64,000 nt of DNA, taken from assembly GCF_013404075.1 (NCBI RefSeq), contig NZ_JACBJQ010000029.1, positions 1 through 64,000 on the forward strand. The letters run 5' to 3'. The stretch comes from Mycolicibacterium vinylchloridicum. Lineage in GTDB: Bacteria > Actinomycetota > Actinomycetes > Mycobacteriales > Mycobacteriaceae. A program made the translations under genes and the position numbers. Shown piece by piece: positions 8,694 through 16,429 of the stretch (position 1 is its first letter; every line of letters begins with the position of its first letter). The notes beneath the pieces were generated by a model, which searched no databases, was not told the origin of the DNA, and saw only the letters and a program-made list of their open reading frames with translations.

Positions 8694-9832
8694 AGTCCGA
8701 GGCTCTTTCCGATGATCTCGCGCTGAATCTCGTTGGCGCCGCCGTAGATCGGCGGGGCGAGCGCTTTGCGCACCTGGAGTTCCATTCCGTACTCCACGGT
8801 GTAGCCGTTACCCCCCATCAGTTGCACGCCTTCCAGTGCCGCACGCTTGGCTACCTCGGTGCATTTGAGCTTGGCGATCGATCCCTCGCGGGCCAGTTGG
8901 TCCTCGAGACCGGCATCGATCTGCGCGGCAACCTGATACACATACGCCCGGCAGCAGTCGATCTCGGCAACCAGATCGGCCAGTCGATGCCGGACCGCCT
9001 GGAAGGTCCCAATTGACCGGCCGAACTGCTCACGCTGGCGGACGTAGTTGATGGTGTCCTCGAGCGAGCGCCGCGCCGACCCGATCGACATCGCAGCGAT
9101 GATCAGCCGCTCCACGTTCAGGCCACGCATCAACCGGTGCCAGGCGTCGCCGATACCGCCGACCACATTGGCGACGGGGACGGCGACGTCGGTGAAGAAG
9201 ACCTCGTTCACGGTGTGACCGTCCATCGTGATGATCGGTTTGATCTCGAGTCCGGGGGTGTTGGTGCCGAGGTACATCAGGGTGAGTCCCTGGTGCTTGC
9301 TTCCCTCGGTCGACGTGCGGGTCAGCACCAGGATGTGATCGGCGAGATGGGCTGCGGTGATCCAGGTTTTCTGACCATTGACGACAAACCGGTCACCGTC
9401 GCGGATCGCACGGGTGCGCACCGAGCCGAGGTCGGAACCGGCACCGGGCTCGGAGAGCGCGATCGCCTCGAATCGTCCGCTACACAGGTTGCTCAGGACT
9501 TCCTTCTTCTGTTCTTCGGTCCCGTGCCGTAAATAGGTCTGAGCTGCGGTCAATCCCGTTCCGTAGGCGTGGATGGGCGCCAGCCCCCGCGCGGTCTCCT
9601 CGAGGAAGATGCACTCCTCGACCATTCCCGCTCCGCCGCCGCCGTATTCGGCGGGCAGCGAGACGCCGAGCCAGCCCAGATCCGCCAGCCGCAGCAGCAG
9701 TTCCGGACTATTGGAGAGTCGCCCGTCGTCGGTCAGCTCGCGGCGCTGGTCCACGCTGCCACACCTCTCCGAGCAGAATTGCTCGATGGCGTTGGCGAAA
9801 TCCAGTTGCTCAGCGGTGAACACGTCGCTCAA
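8690..9832 (-). CDS. Acyl-CoA dehydrogenase (FadE-type)
   Basis: FAD flavoprotein of 380 aa with the full acyl-CoA dehydrogenase architecture: N-terminal helical domain, middle beta domain with ALSEPGAGSD and WITAA, and C-terminal helical domain with REQFGRSIGTFQAVRH. The MCAD-position glutamate is Gly (IYGGANEIQR), while a glutamate is present in NVERLIIA, the catalytic position used by isovaleryl-CoA and long-chain dehydrogenases. TTG start overlaps the badI stop as TTGA. In a badI operon it could desaturate cyclohexanecarboxyl-CoA or the ring-opened dicarboxylyl-CoA; substrate is inferred only. Confidence 0.9.
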   Translation of the reverse strand: MSDVFTAEQLDFANAIEQFCSERCGSVDQRRELTDDGRLSNSPELLLRLADLGWLGVSLPAEYGGGGAGMVEECIFLEETARGLAPIHAYGTGLTAAQTYLRHGTEEQKKEVLSNLCSGRFEAIALSEPGAGSDLGSVRTRAIRDGDRFVVNGQKTWITAAHLADHILVLTRTSTEGSKHQGLTLMYLGTNTPGLEIKPIITMDGHTVNEVFFTDVAVPVANVVGGIGDAWHRLMRGLNVERLIIAAMSIGSARRSLEDTINYVRQREQFGRSIGTFQAVRHRLADLVAEIDCCRAYVYQVAAQIDAGLEDQLAREGSIAKLKCTEVAKRAALEGVQLMGGNGYTVEYGMELQVRKALAPPIYGGANEIQREIIGKSLGL

Positions 9833-10623
9833 TTACCTCGGTACGGGGCGAAGTCCGGCACCCGCTTCTCGTTGAACGCCGCAATACCCTCTTGGGCCTC
9901 CGGCGTTTCGCCGAAGAGCTTCAGATTCGAGTACGCCATCTGACCCAGCGAAGCGAACTGTTCGGTGTCTGTGTTGAACGACTGCTTGAGCACTTTCAGC
10001 GACGTCGGCGACAGCTGCAGGATCTCGTCAGCCCAAGCACGCACTTCGGCGATGAGCTGATCGCCCGGCACCACCTTGTTGACCAGGCCCCACTCGTACG
10101 CCTGCTGCGCGGAGTACCTGCGGCACAGGAACCAGATCTCGCGGGCCCGTTTCTCGCCAACCACCCGGGCCAGGTATCCGGTACCGAAGCCGGCGTCGAA
10201 GGACCCCACCCGTGGTCCGTTCTGGCCGAAAACCGCAGTGTCGGAGGCAATTGTCAGATCGCAGAGCACGTGCAACACATGGCCACCGCCGATCGCGAAG
10301 CCGTTGACCGCCGCGATAACCGGCTTGGGTACATCACGAATCACCCTGTGCAACGAGTCAACTTCGAACAATCCGCTGTCGGAGGGCCCGTAGTCGCCGG
10401 TTTCGGCGCGTTGTTTTTGGTCCCCTCCGGTGCAGAAGGCTTTCTCACCGGCGCCCGTCAGGCAGATGGCGCCGACCTCGGCGCTACCCCACGCCAGCTT
10501 GAATGCCTTGATGAGCTCATCGACGGTCCGGGCGCGGAAGGAGTTGTAGCGTTCCGGACGATTGATGGTGATCCAGGCCAGTCCGTTGTCGACTGCGTAG
10601 GTGATGTCGGTGAAGTCAGTCAT
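9829..10623 (-). CDS. badI: BadI-like 2-ketocyclohexanecarboxyl-CoA hydrolase
   Basis: Crotonase-fold enzyme of 264 aa that hydrolytically opens the ring of 2-ketocyclohexanecarboxyl-CoA to pimeloyl-CoA in R. palustris BadI. The sequence follows BadI/MenB rather than ordinary hydratases: AFCTGGDQ, IRDVPKPVIA, GSFDAGFGTGYLARVVG with the conserved Asp, and KRAREIWFLCRRYS. There is no crotonase pair of catalytic glutamates. Start ATG 10623 is preferred to an upstream ATG because GAAGGG sits 7 bases before it. First gene of the minus-strand operon and lies 55 bp from a FadR-type operator. The true ring may carry substituents; MenB is the nearest alternative family. Confidence 0.87.
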   Translation of the reverse strand: MTDFTDITYAVDNGLAWITINRPERYNSFRARTVDELIKAFKLAWGSAEVGAICLTGAGEKAFCTGGDQKQRAETGDYGPSDSGLFEVDSLHRVIRDVPKPVIAAVNGFAIGGGHVLHVLCDLTIASDTAVFGQNGPRVGSFDAGFGTGYLARVVGEKRAREIWFLCRRYSAQQAYEWGLVNKVVPGDQLIAEVRAWADEILQLSPTSLKVLKQSFNTDTEQFASLGQMAYSNLKLFGETPEAQEGIAAFNEKRVPDFAPYRGN

Positions 10624-10677
10624 TCTGTCGCCCTTCATCTTTAAGAGCCGTCGGCATCTCACGTCCGTGTGGCCTTT

Positions 10678-10688
10678 TGGTCATACCA
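10678..10688. promoter_or_regulatory. FadR-type operator upstream of badI
   Basis: TGGTCATACCA, TGGT-N3-ACCA, fits the FadR-subfamily GntR operator rule. It sits inside a larger inverted repeat, TTTTGGT (10675-10681) with ACCAAAA (10693-10699). It is 55 bp before the badI start and shares its core and AT-rich flank with sites at 24084, 29725, 30893, 53010 and 58685. Confidence 0.7.
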
Positions 10689-10812
10689 TAATACCAAAAC
10701 CTATAGGCACCAAGAACTCATGCCCCGAGGGCAACCCTGCAACAATTTCAGGGCGCCGTCGCACCCCTACAGGTGGAAATTTCGTCCCCCGGTGGAGGCA
10801 GTCCGCGGAGAA

Positions 10813-12492
10813 TCAGGTCTCGTGGAACTCGTCGGGCAACGAGCCGGCTTGCCGCTCCCGGTTACGCAGTTCGACGCGGCGGATCTTGCCGGAGATCGTC
10901 TTCGGGAGCTCGGCGGTGAATTCGATACGACGGATGCGCTGGTACGGAGCGAGGTTGGCGCGTGCGTGCGCGAAGATCGCCTCAGCGGTCGCCCGGTCGG
11001 GCGCCCAGCCGGACGCGAGCGTGATGTAGGCCTTCGGCACGGCGAGCCGCACGGCGTCGGGGGCGGGGACGACCGCAGCCTCCGCGACAGCGGGATGCTC
11101 GATCAGTGCGCTCTCCAGTTCGAAGGGTGAGATCTTGTAGTCGGATGCCTTGAACACGTCGTCGGTGCGGCCGATATACGTGATGTAGCCGTGCTCGTCG
11201 CGGCTCGCGACATCACCGGTGTGGTAGTAACCGCCCGCGGTGACCTCGGCATTGCGGTCGGGATCGCCGAGATAGCCGGTCATGAGGTTCACCGGAGCCT
11301 GGCTCAGACGTAGGCAGATCTCACCTTCGTCGGCCGGCTCGCCGGTGACCGGGTCGACGATTTCGACCGGGATGCCCGGTAGCGGACGGCCCATCGACCC
11401 CGGCTTCACCGTCGCTCCCGGCGTATTGCCAATCAGCGCAGTGGTCTCGGTCTGGCCGAAGCCGTCTCGGATCGTCAGCCCCCACCGCGTGCGCACCTGA
11501 TCGATCACCTCCGGATTCAAGGGCTCGCCGGCGCCCACCGCTTCACGCAGGGCCTGCGGCCGGTCTCCGAGGTCGGCCTGAATGAGCATGCGCCACACCG
11601 TTGGCGGCGCGCACAGCGACGTCACCGCCACATGCTGCAGCATCGAGAGGAACCTCGCCGCGTCGAATCTCGGGTAGTTGTAGGCAACGATCGTTGACTC
11701 GGCAATCCACGGCGCGAAGAACGAACTCCACGCATGCTTGGCCCACCCGGGCGAGCTGATGTTCAGATGTACGTCGCCCGGCCTCAGTCCGATGAAGTAC
11801 ATCGTGGACAAGTGCCCCACCGGATACGAGCGGTGGGTGTGTTCAACGAGTTTCGGATGGCTGGTTGTGCCCGACGTGAAATAGATGAGCATCGGATCAT
11901 TCGCCGCGGTCGTAGTGGTGAAGCTGCCGGCCCCACCGATGGCATCCGACTCGCGGTATAGACGCCACGGCGCCGGCGCATCGCCGACCGCGATGCGTCC
12001 GTAGTCACCAGGGACACTCGCGAACTTGTCGACCTGATCGGCATTGGTGATCACATGACGCACGCCACCACGGTGTAACCGGTCGACGAGATCGCCTGCC
12101 CCCAGCGCGGTCGTTGCCGGAAGGATCACCGCCCCGAGCTTCATCACGGCAAGCATCGACTCCCACAGCTCGACCTGATTGCCCAGCATGAGCATCACCC
12201 GATCACCCGCAGACACGCCGGTCTGGGCAAGCCAGGTTGCCACCCGATTCGATCTGTCGGCCATGTCGGCGAACGAGTACGACTCGTCGGAGCCATCGTC
12301 CCCGACAATCCGCAGCGCGGTCGCGGAGTTCCCATCGGCGACAAGATCGAACCAGTCGATCGCCCAGTTGAAAGACGGTGTCACATCTGGCCACTCGAAG
12401 GCGGAGGCGACGAAGTCGTAATCCGCACGGCGTTCGACCAGTAGGTCACGGGCCTTGCGGAAGGCAACGGCACCAGGTGTCGGTTCGGGCAC
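10813..12492 (-). CDS. Medium-chain-type acyl-CoA synthetase (AMP-forming)
   Basis: Adenylate-forming ligase of 559 aa converting a carboxylic acid, ATP and CoA to acyl-CoA. Motifs: P-loop YFTSGTTSHPK, adenine-binding DGFGQTETT, YYHTGDVA and hinge GRTDDVFKAS, and the C-terminal catalytic lysine in PKTISGKIRR. The family resemblance is to medium-chain (ACSM-like) ligases. GTG 12492 is chosen because AGGAG lies 6 bases upstream; a longer in-frame reading from 12573 runs into the divergent promoter. It is divergent from a GntR regulator 117 bases away that may control it. The operator TGGTCATACCA lies beyond its 3' end and belongs to badI. Substrate unknown. Confidence 0.88.
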   Translation of the reverse strand: MPEPTPGAVAFRKARDLLVERRADYDFVASAFEWPDVTPSFNWAIDWFDLVADGNSATALRIVGDDGSDESYSFADMADRSNRVATWLAQTGVSAGDRVMLMLGNQVELWESMLAVMKLGAVILPATTALGAGDLVDRLHRGGVRHVITNADQVDKFASVPGDYGRIAVGDAPAPWRLYRESDAIGGAGSFTTTTAANDPMLIYFTSGTTSHPKLVEHTHRSYPVGHLSTMYFIGLRPGDVHLNISSPGWAKHAWSSFFAPWIAESTIVAYNYPRFDAARFLSMLQHVAVTSLCAPPTVWRMLIQADLGDRPQALREAVGAGEPLNPEVIDQVRTRWGLTIRDGFGQTETTALIGNTPGATVKPGSMGRPLPGIPVEIVDPVTGEPADEGEICLRLSQAPVNLMTGYLGDPDRNAEVTAGGYYHTGDVASRDEHGYITYIGRTDDVFKASDYKISPFELESALIEHPAVAEAAVVPAPDAVRLAVPKAYITLASGWAPDRATAEAIFAHARANLAPYQRIRRIEFTAELPKTISGKIRRVELRNRERQAGSLPDEFHET

Positions 12493-12608
12493 TATCGGCT
12501 CCTCATCTCGGTTTGCTTCCCGGACCCGGTCAGGTCGGACGTTAATATCTCCTGGAGTGTTCCGGAGGCGCATCGTCGCGGCCGGGCGCGATCCGAAGGA
12601 GGCTGCGC

Positions 12609-13340
12609 ATGGCGCGTCGTGAGCCCGCGGTGCGATCGTCGCGGGCCGAGCGGGTCGCCGCCGATCTCGAACACGAGATTCTGTCCGAGCGGCTGCCCGT
12701 CGGCGCCCATCTCGGACGCCGCTCGGAAATCATGGACCGGTTCGGTATCAGCCCCACCGTGATGAACGAGACGCTGCGGATCCTGCGCGATCGGGATCTG
12801 GTGTCCGTCCGGCCCGGTCCCGGTGGCGGCATCACCGTGGCCACCGCTCCCCCGCAGGTTCGTACCGGAGCGCTGGATATGTGGTTCCAGCCCTCCAACC
12901 CGCATCCGCTGGATCTCTTCGAAGCCCGGCTTTATCTCGAATTCGGCTTGACCAAGGCCGCTTTCGAGCGCGCCACGGCCGAGGACATCAGCGCCATGCG
13001 TGCGGCCATGGTCACCATGCGCGCCGGCACAACGGCTCGCGAGTTCTTCGACGCCGTGCTGGCATTCCACAGCGTCGTCGCCGCCGCGGCGCACATTCCG
13101 GTGCTCGAGGGGATGCATCAGTTGATCGTGACGAGCATCAAGACGGTGCTGAGCCGGGTGATGTTCGTCGACGACCACGAGCCGCTTCTGGCAGCCAGCC
13201 TCGACGTTCACGACGATATCGTCGCGGCCATATCCGTCCACGACCAAGCCTCCTTCGTCGAGGCGATCAATCGTCACGATCGCGACCTGATTCGCGCCGA
13301 GGACCCGGACCGGACGCCGAACACCCCGCAACACCCTTGA
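12609..13340 (+). CDS. GntR family regulator, FCD (FadR) subfamily
   Basis: DNA-binding regulator of 243 aa. N-terminal winged helix (about residues 12-80) with LEHEILSERLPVGAHL and SPTVMNETLRILRDRDLVSVRPGPGGG; C-terminal all-helical FCD ligand domain with LFEARLYLEFGLTKAA and a late HDDIVAAI histidine. FadR-type proteins commonly sense acyl-CoA or organic acids. It is divergent from the acyl-CoA ligase and lies before the aromatic meta-cleavage island, so it could control either. The 116-bp intergenic region has only a short CTCC-T-GGAG repeat (12549-12557). A separate palindrome at 13462 before the island is a better candidate operator. Confidence 0.85.
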   Translation: MARREPAVRSSRAERVAADLEHEILSERLPVGAHLGRRSEIMDRFGISPTVMNETLRILRDRDLVSVRPGPGGGITVATAPPQVRTGALDMWFQPSNPHPLDLFEARLYLEFGLTKAAFERATAEDISAMRAAMVTMRAGTTAREFFDAVLAFHSVVAAAAHIPVLEGMHQLIVTSIKTVLSRVMFVDDHEPLLAASLDVHDDIVAAISVHDQASFVEAINRHDRDLIRAEDPDRTPNTPQHP

Positions 13341-13404
13341 CGGTCTGAGCGCCGGTACCACGCGTACTTCCCCAAAGCCGTTGCGCGGCTGCGGGGCCCA
13401 CTGG

Positions 13405-13420
13405 TGGGTGCACGCACCCA
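13405..13420 (+). terminator. Possible terminator after the GntR gene
   Basis: TGGGTG-CACG-CACCCA forms a perfect 6-bp stem followed by GTTCTATC. It lies 65 bp after the gntR stop and before the promoter region of the meta-cleavage island. Confidence 0.35.
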
Positions 13421-13461
13421 GTTCTATCACCTCCGAAATGTGATCCACAACATTATGCGTC

Positions 13462-13477
13462 CACAATCTTGATTGTG
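13462..13477. promoter_or_regulatory. Palindromic operator before the meta-cleavage island
   Basis: CACAATC-TT-GATTGTG is a perfect 7-bp inverted repeat, extended by TGC and GCA three bases further out on each side. It is AT-rich against a GC-rich background and sits about 115 bp before the first island gene. It differs from the TGGTCTGACCA sites. The GntR protein encoded just upstream is the nearest candidate to bind it. Confidence 0.55.
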
Positions 13478-13576
13478 TATGCACATTGTCCTATCGTGTG
13501 ATGCGTCGGACGCGACCATGCGCACGGAGGCACGATCATCACCGCTTCACCACGCACCCACCATGGGCTCATCGAC

Positions 13577-14587
13577 GTGCACACTCACGCCGTCGACCCC
13601 GATCTGCCCGATCTCGGCCACCGGTTCCCCGGTCATCCGTGGCCGTCGGTGGAGCGTCTTGACGATGCCGACGCATGGCTGCACTTCGACGGCAAGCGCT
13701 ATCGGCACATCGACGACAGGTGCTGGTCACCCAGCCGCCGGCTGGCGGATATGGACCGCGAACACGTTGCAGTGCAGGTTGTTTCGCCGATCCCGGTGAC
13801 CTTCTGCTACCAGGGTGACGCCGCTGCCGCCGCGGAGCTTGCGGCATCACAGAATGAGTTCTTCGCCCGAATGATCAGCGCTGAACCCACCAGGTTCGCC
13901 GCGTTGGGTGCGGTTGCTCTGCAGGACCCCGACCTGGCCGTCGAGGAGCTGCGACGCTGCATGGCGCGTCCAGGATTCCTCGGCGTGGAGATCGGCACGC
14001 AGGTCCGGGGTATTGAGCTGTCGGACGAGCGGTTCGACCGGTTCTTCGAGGTCGCCCACGAACTGGGTGCCCTGGTTCTGGTCCACCCGAGCGATCAAGA
14101 TCTGCTGACGCGCACCACGTCGATCGGCATCGGATTCGGTGCGGGAATGCCGATCGAGACCGGTTTGGCTGCCGCGGCGCTAGTCACCAGCGGCGCCCTG
14201 GCCCGCCGACCGGGCGCACGACTGTGCCTGGCACACGGAATGGGTGCACTGCCCGCCCTCATCGGACGGCTCGACAAAGGGGCATTGATCGCCGGCGTCC
14301 CTCCGGACTCGCCGAACCTGCCCAGTCGCTGCGCGACATCGCTGTGGAGCGACTCCTTGACCTACAACCGGCAGGCCCTGCTCGCGGTCGTGGAGCTGGT
14401 CGGAGCGAGCCACGTCGTATTCGGCTCCGACTACCCCTTCCCCGCAATGCCGAGCCCCCTCGACGACATCGTCACCGACCTACCCGCCGAGCTCCGGCAG
14501 CGAATCACCAGAACCAACGTGGAGGAACACTATGGCCCACTTCCTGGGACTCGGACTCACCCACTATCCGCTGCTGGCCGGCACTGA
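13577..14587 (+). CDS. ACMSD-family amidohydrolase/decarboxylase
   Basis: Metal-dependent amidohydrolase-2 (ACMSD-like) protein, 336 aa from GTG 13577. The N-terminal metal motif HTH is at the very start, with LVLVHPSDQD, LCLAHGMGALP and the metal aspartate in VVFGSDYPFP. Members decarboxylate carboxymuconate semialdehydes and aromatic acids; beside an extradiol dioxygenase it probably decarboxylates a carboxylated ring-cleavage product. The start is doubtful: GTG 13577 cuts the first beta strand (IDV precedes HTH), the frame is open back to 13502, and a GGAGG at 13526-13530 lies before two ATC codons with no ATG, GTG or TTG in between. Its 3' end overlaps the dioxygenase gene by 56 bases. 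Confidence 0.82.
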   Translation: MHTHAVDPDLPDLGHRFPGHPWPSVERLDDADAWLHFDGKRYRHIDDRCWSPSRRLADMDREHVAVQVVSPIPVTFCYQGDAAAAAELAASQNEFFARMISAEPTRFAALGAVALQDPDLAVEELRRCMARPGFLGVEIGTQVRGIELSDERFDRFFEVAHELGALVLVHPSDQDLLTRTTSIGIGFGAGMPIETGLAAAALVTSGALARRPGARLCLAHGMGALPALIGRLDKGALIAGVPPDSPNLPSRCATSLWSDSLTYNRQALLAVVELVGASHVVFGSDYPFPAMPSPLDDIVTDLPAELRQRITRTNVEEHYGPLPGTRTHPLSAAGRH

Positions 14588-15608
14588 CGAACACATGGCC
14601 AGCCTGTTGCGCTGGACGCTGACCGACCCCGACATCCCGCCGGAGCGGAAGGACCCCGCTGGTTGGCCGGCCGCGATGCGCGACGAGTGGGGTGACGATC
14701 AAGGGGTCACGGCCGCCGCGCATCACCGAAAAGCTCTGGTGGACAACCTCGCCCGGTGCAGGAGGGCGCTCGACGACTTCAGACCGGATGTTGTCGTGGT
14801 GTGGGGTGACGATCAATACGAGAATTTTCGGGAGGAAGTCGTCCCGCCGTTCTGCGTACTGGCGTACGGCGATGTCGAAGCGGAGCCGTTCGAGCTCATG
14901 ACCGAACGCGGCAGCCCGAACGCCTGGGGCCTTCCCGACGACACCACCATCACGTTGCACGGCGCCCCCGCAACCGCTCGCAGGCTCACCAACGGATTGC
15001 TCCAGCGCGATTTCGACATGGCGTACTCATACGAGAGACGCAAGGACTCGGCCTTCCCGCACGCGATCGTCAACACCCAGCTTTTCCTCGACTACCCCTC
15101 GGCGGGAGCAGAATTCCCGTACCCGCTGATCGCGATCACGGTGAATTGCTACGGCCCGCACGTGATCGCCCGGCGCGGCGGTCTGGTGCGGTTCGCCGAC
15201 ATCGTTGGCGAGCAGACCGACCCGGTAGGTCCGTCGCCGGCACGTTGCTTCGCCCTCGGCAGAGCGGTGGCCCAGGTGTTCGCCGACACCGACCTGCGAG
15301 TCGCCCTCGTCGCCTCGTCGAGTTGGTCACACGCGTTCCTGGTCGACAAGAACTGGCACATCTCCCCCGACACCGAGGCCGATCTGCGGTTGTACGAGTC
15401 ATTGCGGAACGGCGATTACGACACGTGGCGGTCGACCACGACGGACGCACTCCTCGAATCCGGACAGCAAGAACTCCTGAACTGGTTCTGCATGACTGGA
15501 GCGGTGGCCGAGCTGGGCCTCGAACTCGCTTGGTCCGAGTTGGTCCTCACCGATGTCTTCAACTCCAACAAGTGTTTCGCGGTCTTCCAGGAAGGAAAGC
15601 AAGGATGA
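14532..15608 (+). CDS. LigB-type (class III) extradiol ring-cleavage dioxygenase
   Basis: Non-haem Fe(II) dioxygenase of 358 aa of the protocatechuate 4,5-dioxygenase beta/LigB superfamily. Visible marks are the N-terminal LGLTHYPLL with a candidate iron-ligand histidine at residue 11, a further RPDVVVVWGDDQYENF segment, and SSSWSHAFLVDKNWH in the C-terminal half. It would open a catechol-type ring produced by the dioxygenase and SDR encoded downstream. The ATG at 14532 has GGAGGAACACT directly before it, a strong ribosome binding site, although it lies inside the end of the upstream gene. The stop overlaps the hydrolase start as ATGA. Exact diol substrate unknown; a 2,3-dihydroxybenzoate derivative fits the neighbours. 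Confidence 0.82.
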   Translation: MAHFLGLGLTHYPLLAGTDEHMASLLRWTLTDPDIPPERKDPAGWPAAMRDEWGDDQGVTAAAHHRKALVDNLARCRRALDDFRPDVVVVWGDDQYENFREEVVPPFCVLAYGDVEAEPFELMTERGSPNAWGLPDDTTITLHGAPATARRLTNGLLQRDFDMAYSYERRKDSAFPHAIVNTQLFLDYPSAGAEFPYPLIAITVNCYGPHVIARRGGLVRFADIVGEQTDPVGPSPARCFALGRAVAQVFADTDLRVALVASSSWSHAFLVDKNWHISPDTEADLRLYESLRNGDYDTWRSTTTDALLESGQQELLNWFCMTGAVAELGLELAWSELVLTDVFNSNKCFAVFQEGKQG

Positions 15609-16429
15609 CGACCCTCGTGACACAGTCACACACCATCGATGCCGGCGGCATCAAGACCAGCTACCTGGAGGCGGGATCCGGTCCGCCGGTGATCATGTTG
15701 CATGGCTCCGGACCTGGAGTATCTGCAACGGCCAACTGGCAGTACAACATCGGACCCTTGGCCGAGCGCTTTCACGTGCTGGCGCCGGACATCGTCGGCT
15801 TCGGTGCGACCGAGCGGCCCGAGGACGTCGTCTACTCGCTGCGCAGTTGGACCGACCACGTCTGGGCGTTTCTCGACGCGCACGGTATCGAAGCGGCCTC
15901 GGTCGTCGGCAACTCACTCGGCGGTCGTATCGCCCTGCAGATGGCCACCGATCACCCCGAGCGAATCAGGCGAATGGTGCTGATGGGATCTCCGGGGGTC
16001 GGCATGACCCCGACCGACGGGCTCGCCGCGCTGCGGGCATACGAACCATCCCATGAGGCGATGCGCACTCTGTTGCGCACTTACTTCGCGGTCGATCCTG
16101 AACTGATCACCGACGAACTGGTCGAGATCCGCTACGAGGCCAGCATCGCCGACGGCGCCTTCGAGGCGTATCGCGCCATGTTCGCCGACCCGCGCCACAA
16201 AGGGTCCGAACTCGGCATCACCGCCGAAGAAGTGCGACAGATCGGCACCCCGACGCTGCTGGTACATGGCCGCGAGGACAAGGTCGTGCCGCTGGCCGTA
16301 TCGGTGGCGATGCTGGACCTGCTGCCCAACGCCGACCTGCACGTGTTCAGCCGATGCGGACACTGGACCCAGATCGAGCGGGCCGACGAATTCTCCTCGC
16401 TCGTGAGCGATTATCTGGATCGCTCATGA
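15605..16429 (+). CDS. Meta-cleavage product hydrolase (alpha/beta hydrolase)
   Basis: C-C bond hydrolase of 274 aa in the BphD/MhpC/CmtE group. Catalytic triad: Ser104 in GNSLGG, Asp225 in GREDKVVP, His253 in CGHWTQIE; oxyanion region HGSGPGVSA. It would cleave a 2-hydroxy-6-oxo-dienoate into 2-hydroxypenta-2,4-dienoate and a carboxylic acid, feeding the hydratase-aldolase-dehydrogenase trio downstream. The need for a hydrolase, rather than a dehydrogenase route, implies a ring with an alkyl or aryl substituent giving a ketone product. ATG 15605 and the stop both make ATGA overlaps with neighbours. Confidence 0.9.
   Translation: MTTLVTQSHTIDAGGIKTSYLEAGSGPPVIMLHGSGPGVSATANWQYNIGPLAERFHVLAPDIVGFGATERPEDVVYSLRSWTDHVWAFLDAHGIEAASVVGNSLGGRIALQMATDHPERIRRMVLMGSPGVGMTPTDGLAALRAYEPSHEAMRTLLRTYFAVDPELITDELVEIRYEASIADGAFEAYRAMFADPRHKGSELGITAEEVRQIGTPTLLVHGREDKVVPLAVSVAMLDLLPNADLHVFSRCGHWTQIERADEFSSLVSDYLDRS

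Noticed and set aside
12493..12573. N-terminal extension of the acyl-CoA ligase
   Set aside because: The extension has no ligase-like sequence and covers the divergent promoter; GTG 12492 has a good ribosome binding site.
13376..13390. AGCCG-TTGCG-CGGCT hairpin as terminator of gntR
   Set aside because: Short stem without following T residues; the hairpin at 13405 is better placed and followed by a TTCTAT stretch.
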